Shown here one piece after another: positions 54,200 to 63,039 of a stretch of 64,000 bases of DNA; the first letter of the stretch is position 1, and every line of letters starts with the position of its first letter. The position numbers and the translations under genes are program-made. The notes below the pieces were generated by a model, which was not told the DNA's origin, did not search any database, and saw nothing but the letters and a program-made list of their open reading frames with translations. This DNA is from Solwaraspora sp. WMMD791 (lineage in GTDB: Bacteria; Actinomycetota; Actinomycetes; Mycobacteriales; Micromonosporaceae), in assembly GCF_029581195.1 (NCBI RefSeq), contig NZ_CP120737.1, positions 372,001-436,000 of the forward strand, in the 5' to 3' direction.

Positions 54200-55168
54200 A
54201 TGGCCGGGCACGAGGAGCAGAGCCTCGCGGGGACCGCGGTGGCCGACGCCCCCGGGCCGGCGGACTCGGTGCTGGCCCGCATCCGGCTCACCGACGTCAC
54301 CGGCGCCCTGCGCCGGGTCGCCGACCAGGTGCTCGCCGACCCGGCCGGGGCCGCCCGCGCCACCATCGTCGAGCTGGCCGAACGCAGCGGTACGTCACCG
54401 GCGACGGTGACCCGCTTCTGCCGGGCACTCGGCTTCGACGGCTACGCTGACCTGCGGCTCGGCATCGCCGCCGAGACCGGCCGGGCCCGTGCCGCGGGCT
54501 GGACCGTGGACATCGGACGGGAGATCCAGCCGGGTGACCCGCTCGACCGGGTGCTCGGCCAGATCATGGCCGCCGACACCCAGGCGATGAACGACACCGC
54601 CGCCCTGCTGGATCTCGCCGAGGTCGAGAAGGCCGCCAACGCCGTCGCCGCCGCCAGTCGGGTCAACATCTTCGGTGCCAGCGGCAGCGCCCTGGTCGGC
54701 GAGGAGATGCAGTTCAGTCTGCACCGCATCGGCGTACCGGCCTGGGCCTGGACCGACCTGCACAACGGTCTGGCCAGCGCGGCGCTGATGCGCGACGGCG
54801 ATGTGGCCCTGGGAATCTCGCACACCGGCCAGACCCGGGAAACCATCGAGATGGTCGCCGAGGCCGGCAGCCACGGCGCGACCACCGTCGCGTTGACCAG
54901 CTTTCCCCGCTCCACCCTGGCCGAGCTGGCCGACATCGTCCTGCTCACCGCCACCCAGGCGACGACCTTCCGGCCGGACGCGCTGTCCGCCCGGCACCCG
55001 CAACTCGTCGTGCTCGACCTGCTGTACGTCGCCGTCGCGCAACGGACCCACGACCGGGCGCACGCGGCGTTCCGTCGGACCGCCCGTGCCGTCGACGGTC
55101 ACAAAGCTGTTGATGGCCATAAAGCCATGAACCCGATCATCCACCGCCCCGCCGAAACCCCCAGCTGA
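54200..55168 (+). CDS. MurR/RpiR-family regulator with SIS domain
   Basis: 322 residues from ATG 54200 (GTG 54194 also possible). The N-terminal HTH_6 domain (ARATIVELAERSGTSPATVT, RFCRALGFDGYADLRL) is followed by a SIS sugar-phosphate domain (VNIFGASGSALVGEEMQFSL, LGISHTGQTRETIEMVAEA). It probably senses an amino-sugar phosphate such as GlcNAc-6-P and represses the NgcEFG-like operon that begins 12 bp after its stop. A short tandem AVDGHKAVDGHKAMN occurs at the C-terminus. Confidence 0.9.
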   Translation: MAGHEEQSLAGTAVADAPGPADSVLARIRLTDVTGALRRVADQVLADPAGAARATIVELAERSGTSPATVTRFCRALGFDGYADLRLGIAAETGRARAAGWTVDIGREIQPGDPLDRVLGQIMAADTQAMNDTAALLDLAEVEKAANAVAAASRVNIFGASGSALVGEEMQFSLHRIGVPAWAWTDLHNGLASAALMRDGDVALGISHTGQTRETIEMVAEAGSHGATTVALTSFPRSTLAELADIVLLTATQATTFRPDALSARHPQLVVLDLLYVAVAQRTHDRAHAAFRRTARAVDGHKAVDGHKAMNPIIHRPAETPS

Positions 55169-55180
55169 GGAGCGAAGATC

Positions 55181-56629
55181 ATGTCCCTTTTCCCCGACTC
55201 CGCCCGGATCCCGTCCGCAGTCGCCGGTGCCTCGGTGCGCCGACGGACCCTGCTGCGCCGGGCCGCCGCCGCCGGCCTGCTCGCCGGCCCGGCCGCCGGT
55301 CTGCTCTCCGCCTGCGCCGGCAGTGACCCGGGCGCCGGCACGGAGACCGGCACCAAGAGCCCGGACAACCCGTTCGGCGTCGCCGACGGCAGCAGCGTCG
55401 ACGTCGTCGTGTTCAACGGCGGACTCGGTGACGAGTACCCGGAGTTCGACAAGACGCTCTTCGTGGCCAAGCACGACAGCGTGACGGTCAACCTCAGCTC
55501 CACGCAGAAGATCAAGACCGAGCAGCAGCCGAAGTTCTCCACCACCCCGGCCGACCTGATCAACAACTCGGGTGCCGACCTGATGGCGATCGACACCCTG
55601 ATCAACGAGGGTGCGCTGACCGAGCTGACCCCGCTGCTGGACGCGCCGAGCTGGGACGACCCGGACGTCAAGGTCCGCGACACGCTGCTGCCCGGCACCG
55701 TCGACGACGGTACGTTCGATGGCCAGTTCTTCCAGCTCAACTACGCGTACACGGTCTTCGGTCTCTGGATGGACCAGGCGTTGTTCGACCGTAACGGGTG
55801 GGCGGTGCCGACCAGCTTCGACGAGTTCTTCGCCCTCGCCCCGAAGATCAAGGCGGCCGGGGTGGCGCCGTTCGCGTTCGCCGGCAAGTACCCGTACTAC
55901 ATGCGGTGGCCGATCATGACCTGGATCTGGCTGGCCGGTGGCCGTCAGGCCGTCGTCGACATCGACAACCTGAAGGAAGGCGCGTGGCAGACCGACGCGG
56001 TCACCGCCGCGATGAGCGCCGTCGAGAAGATGGTCAAGGACGGCTACACGCTGACCGGCAGCGACACGCTGACCCACACCGAGTCGCAGCAGGCCTGGCT
56101 GGACGGCAAGGCGGCGTTCCTGCCCTGCGGCACCTGGCTGGAGAACGAGATGCGCTCCACCATCCCGACCGGGTTCCAGATGAAGATCGTCCCGGTGTGG
56201 AGCGTCGGCGCGAACGATGCGGCCCCGTACGGCACCGTGCAGGCCGGCTCCGGCGAAGGCTGGATCGTGCCGAAGAAGGCCGCCAACGCCCCCGGCGGGA
56301 TGGAGTTCCTGCGGGCCATGCTCTCCAAGGAGGGTGCCAGCAAGTTCGCCGAGCTGACCAGCTCGCTCGCCTCGGTCAAGGGCTCCGGCGACAACGTCAC
56401 CACCTCCACGGCGCTGACCTCGGCCAACGAGATGATGACCAACGCCCCCGGCGACCTGGTGTCGTTCCGGCACCCCGACTGGTACGCCGACATCGACAAG
56501 GTGGAGCAGAACGCCATCGGTGAGCTGATGGCCGGGCGGATGACCGCCGCGCAGTTCCAGGCGGCCCTGCAGGAGGCGTCCGACGCGGTCGCCGCCGACG
56601 ACGCGGTCAACAAGTTCACCCGGTCCTGA
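55181..56629 (+). CDS. ngcE: ABC transporter substrate-binding lipoprotein, NgcE-like (GlcNAc/chitobiose)
   Basis: 482 residues. The signal peptide has twin Arg before the hydrophobic core (VRRRTLLRRAAAAGLLAG) and a lipobox LLSACAG, so it may use the Tat route. The mature part is a family 1 solute-binding protein (FGLWMDQALFDRNGWAVPTS, WLAGGRQ, GKAAFLPCGTWLENEMRS). Order and sequence match NgcE of streptomycete N-acetylglucosamine/diacetylchitobiose importers. Permease genes follow. No ATPase is encoded, as in ngcEFG, which uses the shared MsiK. Confidence 0.85.
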   Translation: MSLFPDSARIPSAVAGASVRRRTLLRRAAAAGLLAGPAAGLLSACAGSDPGAGTETGTKSPDNPFGVADGSSVDVVVFNGGLGDEYPEFDKTLFVAKHDSVTVNLSSTQKIKTEQQPKFSTTPADLINNSGADLMAIDTLINEGALTELTPLLDAPSWDDPDVKVRDTLLPGTVDDGTFDGQFFQLNYAYTVFGLWMDQALFDRNGWAVPTSFDEFFALAPKIKAAGVAPFAFAGKYPYYMRWPIMTWIWLAGGRQAVVDIDNLKEGAWQTDAVTAAMSAVEKMVKDGYTLTGSDTLTHTESQQAWLDGKAAFLPCGTWLENEMRSTIPTGFQMKIVPVWSVGANDAAPYGTVQAGSGEGWIVPKKAANAPGGMEFLRAMLSKEGASKFAELTSSLASVKGSGDNVTTSTALTSANEMMTNAPGDLVSFRHPDWYADIDKVEQNAIGELMAGRMTAAQFQAALQEASDAVAADDAVNKFTRS

Positions 56630-56689
56630 CCCGGCCCTGAACCCGGCACGGCGGCCCGGTACGTCGGCCCAGGAAGGAAGCGACAGGTC

Positions 56690-57631
56690 ATGCGGCACGG
56701 GAAGGCCCGGTTCGTCACCGGGTTTCTGGCACTGCCGGTAGCGCTGTACGTGTTCTACGTCGTCTGGCCGTACGCGCAGGCGGTCGGCTACTCGATGACC
56801 AACTGGGGTGGCTACTCCGACACCCAGGAGTTCGTCGGGCTGGCCAACTACGTACGGCTCTTCGGCGACGAACTGATCCACAAGGCCTTCTGGCACAACG
56901 TGTTCTTCCTGGTCACCCTGCCGCTGTTCACCATCGCGCTGGCCCTGTTCCTGGCGTTTCTGCTCAACGTGGGCGGGCGGGGGGACAGGGCCGGCGTCCG
57001 GGGGGTACGCGGATCCGGCATCTACAAGATCATTTTCTTCTTCCCGCAGGTGCTCTCCCTGGTGCTGATCGCCATCATGTGGGGCGCCATCTACCGGGGC
57101 GACAGCCAGGGACTGCTCAACGGCATCCTGATCCGGATCGGGCTGGTCGACGCCGAGACGCCACTGAAGTTCGTCTCCGACCCGACACCGTTCCTCGGCG
57201 TACCGGCGGTGCTGTGGTGGCTGCTGCTGATCGCCGTCTGGGGCGGCGTCGGCTTCTACATGGTGCTCTTCTCCGCCGCCATGCAGTCCATCCCCAAGGA
57301 CATCTTCGAAGCCGCGATGCTCGACGGCGCCAGCCGGGTCACCAGCTTCCTGCGGATCACCCTGCCGCTGCTGCGCGACAGCATCTCGGTGGCCTGGGTC
57401 TACCTCGGCTTCATCGCCTTGGACATGTACGCCCTGGTCTTCATGATGACCCCCAACCAGGGCGGCCCCGACCACGCCAGCGAGGTCTTCGCCTCGGTCA
57501 TCAACTTCACCGCCTTCAACAAGGGCCAGTTCGGGTACGCCTGCGCCATCGGCGTCGCCCTGGCCATCTTCACGCTGCTGCTCGCCGCCGTGCAGCTACG
57601 CATCACCCGCCGCGAGCGGATCGAATACTAG
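56690..57631 (+). CDS. ngcF: ABC transporter permease, NgcF-like
   Basis: 313 residues, six predicted membrane helices, with the inner-loop EAA motif EAAMLDGASRVTSFLRITLP (about 205-224) that contacts the ATPase. It begins with a short basic N-terminus and LPVALYVFYVVWPYAQAVGY. Second gene of the importer operon, 60 bp after ngcE and 13 bp before ngcG. Confidence 0.88.
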   Translation: MRHGKARFVTGFLALPVALYVFYVVWPYAQAVGYSMTNWGGYSDTQEFVGLANYVRLFGDELIHKAFWHNVFFLVTLPLFTIALALFLAFLLNVGGRGDRAGVRGVRGSGIYKIIFFFPQVLSLVLIAIMWGAIYRGDSQGLLNGILIRIGLVDAETPLKFVSDPTPFLGVPAVLWWLLLIAVWGGVGFYMVLFSAAMQSIPKDIFEAAMLDGASRVTSFLRITLPLLRDSISVAWVYLGFIALDMYALVFMMTPNQGGPDHASEVFASVINFTAFNKGQFGYACAIGVALAIFTLLLAAVQLRITRRERIEY

Positions 57632-57644
57632 GGAGGGCCGCGCG

Positions 57645-58622
57645 ATGAGCACTGTCACCAATCCACCGACCGGCGCGGCCACCCCGCCACCGCCCACCGT
57701 CACCGGCGGCCGCCGTACCGACCGGGCCCGGCCGCCCCGGCCGCCCCGGCGGGCCGGCGCGGTCTCCGACAGCTTCTTCAACGGCTTCTCCCACCTGTTC
57801 CTGCTGGTGTGGGGCGCCATGGTGGTGCTGCCGCTGCTGTGGGTGGTGATGTCGTCGTTCAAGGACGACGCGCAGATCATCCGCGACCCGCTGTCGCTGA
57901 TCCCGGACCAGCTGCACTGGGACAACTTCTCCCGCGCCTGGGTCGACGGCGGCATCGGCGACTTCTTCCTCAACACCGTCGTCATCGTCGGCGGCGGCGT
58001 CTTCCTGACCATGCTGCTCGGCTCGATGGCCGCCTACGTGCTGGCCCGCTACGAGTTCACCGGCAACCGGCTCATCTACTACATGTTCCTGTCCGGGCTG
58101 ACCCTGCCGGTGTTCATGGCCGCCGTGCCGCTGTACAAGGGCGTCTACAACACCGGCGTCGTCCTGCCGCTGCTCGGCCCGAACAGCCACCTCATGCTGA
58201 TCCTGGTCTACACCGCCTGGTCGCTGGCGTTCACCGTCTTCTTCATGCACTCGTTCTTCAAGACCCTGCCGGACACCGTCGCCGAAGCCGCGATGGTCGA
58301 CGGAGCGTCGCACTCGACGCTGTTCTTCCGGGTCATGCTGCCGATGGCCCGACCGGGCCTGATCAGCATCGGCATCTTCAACGTCATCGGCCAGTGGAAC
58401 CAGTGGTACCTGCCGTACCTGCTGATGCAGCCCAGCGGCGGCGAGGCCAAGAACCAGGTGATCGCGCAGGGCCTGATCGACCTGTCGGTCAACCAGGGCT
58501 ACAAGTCCGACTGGTCCGGCCTGTTCGCCGGCGTCACCATGGCCATGCTGCCGGTGCTCATCGTCTACCTCGTCTTCCAACGGCAGGTGCAGGCCGGCCT
58601 CACCGGCAGCGTCTCGAAGTGA
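57645..58622 (+). CDS. ngcG: ABC transporter permease, NgcG-like
   Basis: 325 residues. A Pro/Arg-rich cytoplasmic N-terminus (about 45 residues) precedes six helices; the EAA loop reads AEAAMVDGASHSTLFFRVML. It pairs with NgcF to form the channel. A ribosome site GGGAGGGCCGCGCG precedes ATG 57645. Last gene of the operon; a polymerase gene follows 50 bp later and is probably separate. Confidence 0.88.
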   Translation: MSTVTNPPTGAATPPPPTVTGGRRTDRARPPRPPRRAGAVSDSFFNGFSHLFLLVWGAMVVLPLLWVVMSSFKDDAQIIRDPLSLIPDQLHWDNFSRAWVDGGIGDFFLNTVVIVGGGVFLTMLLGSMAAYVLARYEFTGNRLIYYMFLSGLTLPVFMAAVPLYKGVYNTGVVLPLLGPNSHLMLILVYTAWSLAFTVFFMHSFFKTLPDTVAEAAMVDGASHSTLFFRVMLPMARPGLISIGIFNVIGQWNQWYLPYLLMQPSGGEAKNQVIAQGLIDLSVNQGYKSDWSGLFAGVTMAMLPVLIVYLVFQRQVQAGLTGSVSK

Positions 58623-58672
58623 TGCCGTAGCGACCGGCCACGAATGTCACCGGTGCCGGTCAGAATGACCAG

Positions 58673-60427
58673 GTGCTGGTGGCGGTGACGGCGGGACCTG
58701 GCGGCGGCGGAGCACTGCGCCCGCTGCGACCCGACGGGCAGCCGGCCGGCCCGGTCGAGCAACTGCCCGACCTGGCCGGCGGCGTCGCCACCCGGACCGG
58801 CACCACCGACGCTGCCGGTCCGGGCGGCGGCCCCGCCACCGACGCCGACGCCCAGCGGGGGCCCGGGGTCACCGGCGGGCCGCCCCGGTGGCTCTGGGCC
58901 GCGACCGGCGCGATCTACCCGGGCCTGCTGCGCGCCGGCGTACGGGTCGACCGTTGCCACGACGTCGAGTTGACCGAGGCGCTGCTGCTCGGCCACGCCG
59001 GCCGCTGGGGTGAGCCCCGGTCGCTCGCCGCCGCGTACGCCCGGCTCACCGGCGCGCCGGTGCCGCCCGACCCGCCGACGCACACCGCCGAACCACCCGG
59101 GCACGGCCAGCCGGCCCTCTTCGATGACCTGCCGGCGGCGGCGAGAGTCGCCGACCCGCTCGACGCGCTGTGCCGGGTCTACGCCGACCAGCAGCGCCGC
59201 GTCGCCGCCACCGAACGCCCCGACCGGTTCCGGCTGCTGGTCGCCGCCGAATCGGCCGGGGCGCTGGTCGCCGCCGAGATGGGCGCCACCGGGCTGCCCT
59301 GGCGGGCCGACCGGCACGACGCGCTGCTGACCGAGCTGCTCGGCCCGCCGTCGCCGGTCGGTGGGCAGCCCCGTCGGCTGGCCGAGCTGTCCGCGCGGAT
59401 CGCCGCCGCGTTCGGCGTACGGCAGCTGCACGCCGACTCGCCGGCCGAGGTGCTGCGCGCCTTCGCCCGTGCCGGCATCAGCCTGCCCAACACCCGCGCC
59501 TGGGTGCTGCGCGGCGTCGACCATCCGGCCGTGCCACTGCTCATCCAGTACAAGGAACTGCACCGGATCTGGACCGCGCACGGCTGGGCGTGGCGCGACG
59601 CCTGGGTGCGCGACGGCCGGTTCCGCCCCGAGTACGTCCCCGGCGGGGTCGTCTCCGGCCGCTGGGCGACCCGGGGTGGGGGTGCGCTGCAGATCCCCAA
59701 GGTGGTCCGGCGGGCCGCCGTCGCCGACCCGGGCTGGACGTTCGTCGTCGCCGACGCGGCCCAGCTGGAGCCACGGGTGCTCGCCGCGATGTCCGGTGAC
59801 CGCCGGCTGGCCACCGCCGCGGCCGCCGGTGACCTGTACGCCGCGTTGGCCCACGACGCGTTCGGCGGCGACCGGGACAAGGCCAAGGTGGCGCTGCTCG
59901 GCGCGATGTACGGCCAGACCGGTGGTGCCGCCGTGCCGGCGTTGGCGGTGCTGCGCCGCAACTATCCGGTCGCCTTCGAGTACGTGGAGGCCGCCGCCCG
60001 TACCGGTGAATCCGGCGGACTGGTCCGCTCCTGGCTGGGTCGGACCTGCCCGGCCGCCGGCACGGTCGGTCTGGCCGACCCCGGCGTGGGCGAGCCCGCC
60101 GGCGATCCGACGCCGGTCGAGCCGCCCGGTGCCGGCGCGCGGGCCCGTGGCCGGTTCACCCGCAACTTCGTCATCCAGGCCACCGCCGCCGAGTGGGCGC
60201 TGATCCTGCTCGCCACCGTCCGTCAGGCGCTCGCCGGCACCGCCGCCGAGCTGGTCTTCTTCCAGCACGACGAGGTGGTGGTGCACTGTCCGGCGGCGCA
60301 GGCCGACGACGTGGTCGCGACGCTCGAGCAGTGCGCGCGCCGGGCGACCGCGATGCTGTTCGGCGACACGCCGGTCCGGGTGCCGTTGGACGTGGCGGTC
60401 GTCGACTGCTACGCCGACGCGGCGTGA
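58673..60427 (+). CDS. Family A DNA polymerase with degenerate N-terminal exonuclease-like domain
   Basis: 584 residues from GTG 58673. The C-terminal half is PolA: motif A (VADAAQLEPRVLAAMSGD), the O-helix (DKAKVALLGAMYGQTGG) with Lys/Tyr-Gly, and motif C (FFQHDEVVVHC). The N-terminal part is a weak 3'-5' exonuclease-like region in which I could not find the usual DEDD acidic residues. Proteins of this type are named bifunctional 3'-5' exonuclease/DNA polymerase in actinomycetes and lack the 5' nuclease. The Pro/Gly-rich region about 475-500 is an insert. Confidence 0.85.
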   Translation: MLVAVTAGPGGGGALRPLRPDGQPAGPVEQLPDLAGGVATRTGTTDAAGPGGGPATDADAQRGPGVTGGPPRWLWAATGAIYPGLLRAGVRVDRCHDVELTEALLLGHAGRWGEPRSLAAAYARLTGAPVPPDPPTHTAEPPGHGQPALFDDLPAAARVADPLDALCRVYADQQRRVAATERPDRFRLLVAAESAGALVAAEMGATGLPWRADRHDALLTELLGPPSPVGGQPRRLAELSARIAAAFGVRQLHADSPAEVLRAFARAGISLPNTRAWVLRGVDHPAVPLLIQYKELHRIWTAHGWAWRDAWVRDGRFRPEYVPGGVVSGRWATRGGGALQIPKVVRRAAVADPGWTFVVADAAQLEPRVLAAMSGDRRLATAAAAGDLYAALAHDAFGGDRDKAKVALLGAMYGQTGGAAVPALAVLRRNYPVAFEYVEAAARTGESGGLVRSWLGRTCPAAGTVGLADPGVGEPAGDPTPVEPPGAGARARGRFTRNFVIQATAAEWALILLATVRQALAGTAAELVFFQHDEVVVHCPAAQADDVVATLEQCARRATAMLFGDTPVRVPLDVAVVDCYADAA

Positions 60428-60585
60428 TCATGTCAGCTGGTCGCGCGTGATCACGCCGGCGGGCGGCCGGCCGACACCTGATCGGGGACTGATCGTTGGG
60501 ACCGTTGTGCGTTCCATCGAGCCGGTGGCGGCGAACCCGCCGTGACCGGTTCGCCCGGCACAGCCTGTCGGGCAGCGTTGCGGGG

Positions 60586-61206
60586 GTGGCTCAGCTGAGT
60601 CGGATCGCGGGGATGATCATTGCAGCCGGTGGCGGCCGGCGCATCGGAGGACCGGAGGCCCTGCTGTACCGGGGCGACCAGTTGCTGGTCGAACGGGCGC
60701 TGGGACTGGTCCGGGAGACCGGCTGCGACCCGGTCGTGGTGGTGCTCGGCGCCGCCGCTGAACAGGTGCGCGAGACCGCCGACCTGACCGGTGCCACCGT
60801 CGTGGTGAACCGGGCCTGGGGTACCGGCCTCGGGTCGTCGCTGCGGGTCGGTCTGGGCGCGCTCAGCGACGCCGACGTCGAGGCGGTCGTGGTGTTCCCG
60901 GTGAACATGCCGGGGATCACCGCCGACGCGCTGCGCCGGGTCGCCGCGTTGCCGTACCCGGAGACGCTGGTCTGCGCCACGTACGCGGGCACCCGCAGCT
61001 ATCCGATGGTGTTCGGCCGCCGGCACTGGGCGGCGATCGCCACCCTGGCCAACGCCGACGGGGGTGCCCGGCCGTACCTGCTGGCGCACACCGGCGAGGT
61101 GATCGACATCTCCTGCGACGGGGTGGCCGAGGGCGGGCTGGTGGACACCCCCGAGTCGGTCGAGGAGTGGGGGCTGGCGGTACCGGTGCAGCGCACCCCG
61201 GCCTGA
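60586..61206 (+). CDS. MobA-like nucleotidyltransferase with Lys-to-Glu change in the NTP loop
   Basis: 206 residues from GTG 60586 (the frame is open from 60496). The Rossmann NTP-transferase fold is clear: MIIAAGGGRRIGG, VVVVLGAAAEQV, NRAWGTGLGSSLRVGL, VVVFPVNMPGI. In the family the signature continues GxPKxLL; here it is GGPEALL, so the lysine that contacts the NTP phosphate is Glu. The enzyme may be inactive or use another ligand. Related to MocA/MobA molybdenum-cofactor nucleotidyltransferases; no Mo genes are near. Confidence 0.85.
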   Translation: MAQLSRIAGMIIAAGGGRRIGGPEALLYRGDQLLVERALGLVRETGCDPVVVVLGAAAEQVRETADLTGATVVVNRAWGTGLGSSLRVGLGALSDADVEAVVVFPVNMPGITADALRRVAALPYPETLVCATYAGTRSYPMVFGRRHWAAIATLANADGGARPYLLAHTGEVIDISCDGVAEGGLVDTPESVEEWGLAVPVQRTPA

Positions 61207-61298
61207 GGCGCGGCGCACCGGCCTGAGGCGCGGCGCACCGGCCTGAGGCGACCCGCCCACGCCCGGTCGGGACCTGGCCGCTGCCGGGTCGGAGCCGG

Positions 61299-62105
61299 TC
61301 AGCCGCCGGTGAAGCGTCGGGTGATGGTCGGGATGGCCAGGCCGACGATGGACAGCAGCGAGATGACGGTGAACGCGGTGCGCAGCACCACCACCTCGAA
61401 CTTGCTGCCGGCCCGGATGGAGAAGCGGTCCGAGGGGCCGATCATCGTCCACATCCGTCGGCGGATCGGGATCGGCCAGAGGATCGGGACGCCGGCCCGG
61501 GTGACCAGGTCGCCGAGGATGTGCACGAAACAGCCCACGCCCATGGCGAAGCCGAGCATCGGGTAGCCGCGGTCACCGGGCAGGTGCAGATAGGTGAAGT
61601 ACGCCGCGCCGGCCGACACCAGGGTCACGATGACCCAGCCGGCGCGCTTCGCCCACTCGTCGAACAGGCCGCGCAACGCCAGGCCGATCATGAAGAACAG
61701 GATGCCGATCACCGCCCACTTGCCGTACGCGGCGCAGAGCGCCGTGGTGCCCCAGCCGACCAGTACGGTGAACGGGATCGTGTGGGTCAGGGTGCGGTGG
61801 CCGTTGTTGCGGTGCGGGTCCTTGCTGAGTTTCGTCGCGTGGTAGACGCCGAGGGAGATCTTCTCGATGACCTCGGCGGCGAACAGCGACACCACCCCGA
61901 AGGTCCGGGCGACCGTCGCGCCACCCTGGTTGCGGGTGACCTTGCCGGACAGGTCCAGGTCCGGGAAGAGCGCGCCACCGGCGCAGACGGCGGTGCCGAC
62001 CGCGATCATCAGCGGCGACTGCTCGTAGCCGGCGAACTGGTCGAGCGCCCAGGAACCGGCGAGCCACACGGTGGCACCGGACAGCGCGTGGGACGGACCC
62101 ATCAT
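61299..62105 (-). CDS. DUF457/YdjM-type membrane-bound metal-dependent hydrolase
   Basis: 268 residues with about seven hydrophobic segments. Family motifs are the N-terminal SHALSG, a central FPDLDLSGKV, the RTLTHTIPF histidine motif and HILGDLVTRAGVPILWPIP. Predicted inner-membrane hydrolase induced in stress responses in other bacteria; substrate unknown. Ribosome site GGAGG lies upstream of the ATG-ATG start. Separated from the following minus-strand genes by a 127-bp gap. Confidence 0.88.
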   Translation of the reverse strand: MMGPSHALSGATVWLAGSWALDQFAGYEQSPLMIAVGTAVCAGGALFPDLDLSGKVTRNQGGATVARTFGVVSLFAAEVIEKISLGVYHATKLSKDPHRNNGHRTLTHTIPFTVLVGWGTTALCAAYGKWAVIGILFFMIGLALRGLFDEWAKRAGWVIVTLVSAGAAYFTYLHLPGDRGYPMLGFAMGVGCFVHILGDLVTRAGVPILWPIPIRRRMWTMIGPSDRFSIRAGSKFEVVVLRTAFTVISLLSIVGLAIPTITRRFTGG

Positions 62106-62231
62106 GGCAGAGCATCCTCCAAGGTCATCTTCTCGGCGGAGGTCACTCTGTCATGCGCGCGGGTGGTGGTGTGCACCGCACCCACCACTTAGGGCCGGCC
62201 GACGGCCGGTGAGAGTCCACAGTGGGCCAGG

Positions 62232-62999
62232 TCAGAGCACCCGGGTGACACCCTCGGTGCCGACGCGCACGTCGAGCAGATCCGGGTCCATGTTGACGCA
62301 CAACACCACCGAGGCGCCGACCGCGAGCGGCGCGAGCAGCCAGAACAGCGGGTGCTCGTGCTGGTCGGCATCGACGAGCACCCGGTCACCCGCAGTGATG
62401 TCCTGCTGCTCGGCGATCCCCAACGCGACCGTACGCCACTGTGCGTAGCTGGTCCCGTCGACACTCGCCGGGTCACCGGGGCTGATCAGCGCGTACTGCG
62501 GGGCCAGCCCGGCGTACCGGGCCGCCTCGGCGAGGAAGTCCCGGTAGCCCTCCGGCGGCGGGGCACCCGGTGTGGCCCGGGCACCGACGTCGAGCACGAA
62601 CCGGTGCCGGGCGTCGGGCACGTCCTCCAACCAGTCGTCGACCCGGCCGCGCGCGGCGAACACCGCGTCCAGCGGCTCGTCCGCGCCCGGCTCCAGTACC
62701 GGCAACCCGGCGGTCGCGGCCAGCCGGATCGACACCGACACCCCGATCGACCAGGCACCGAGCAGCACAGCGGCGCTCTGCCAGTGCGGTGGCAGCAGCA
62801 TCGCCGCGCGGTCGCCGGCACCGAGGCGGCACCCGTCACGCAGCAGCGCCGCCGTCCGGGCCGCCCACGCCCCGAGCGCCGTCGCCGACAACTCGGCGCG
62901 CTCCCCGGTCGCGTCGTCGTAGCACGTCAGCAGCGGTGCGCCGGCGTCAGCTGGCAGCCGGCGCCGGCCCGGGGCACTGGCGAGAACGGATGCGTCCAT
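62232..62999 (-). CDS. TIGR03089 family protein (degenerate adenylation-enzyme-like)
   Basis: 255 residues from ATG 62999 (ribosome site GTGGAG; GTG 63011 also possible). Its features match TIGR03089, an actinobacterial family resembling the N-terminal part of AMP-forming acyl-CoA synthetases (DDATGERAELSATALGAWA, LGAGDRAAMLLPPHWQSAAV) but lacking the AMP-binding motif. Function unknown. The kinase gene lies 40 bp upstream on the same strand. Confidence 0.88.
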   Translation of the reverse strand: MDASVLASAPGRRRLPADAGAPLLTCYDDATGERAELSATALGAWAARTAALLRDGCRLGAGDRAAMLLPPHWQSAAVLLGAWSIGVSVSIRLAATAGLPVLEPGADEPLDAVFAARGRVDDWLEDVPDARHRFVLDVGARATPGAPPPEGYRDFLAEAARYAGLAPQYALISPGDPASVDGTSYAQWRTVALGIAEQQDITAGDRVLVDADQHEHPLFWLLAPLAVGASVVLCVNMDPDLLDVRVGTEGVTRVL

Positions 63000-63039
63000 C
63001 ACAGACTCCACGGTCGGTGCGGGCTGGTCGCTGCCGACC

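Noticed and set aside
54395-57475. Very long minus-strand open frame opposite the regulator and importer genes
   Set aside because: It mirrors the codon structure of well-supported plus-strand genes; high GC makes such antisense frames stop-free.
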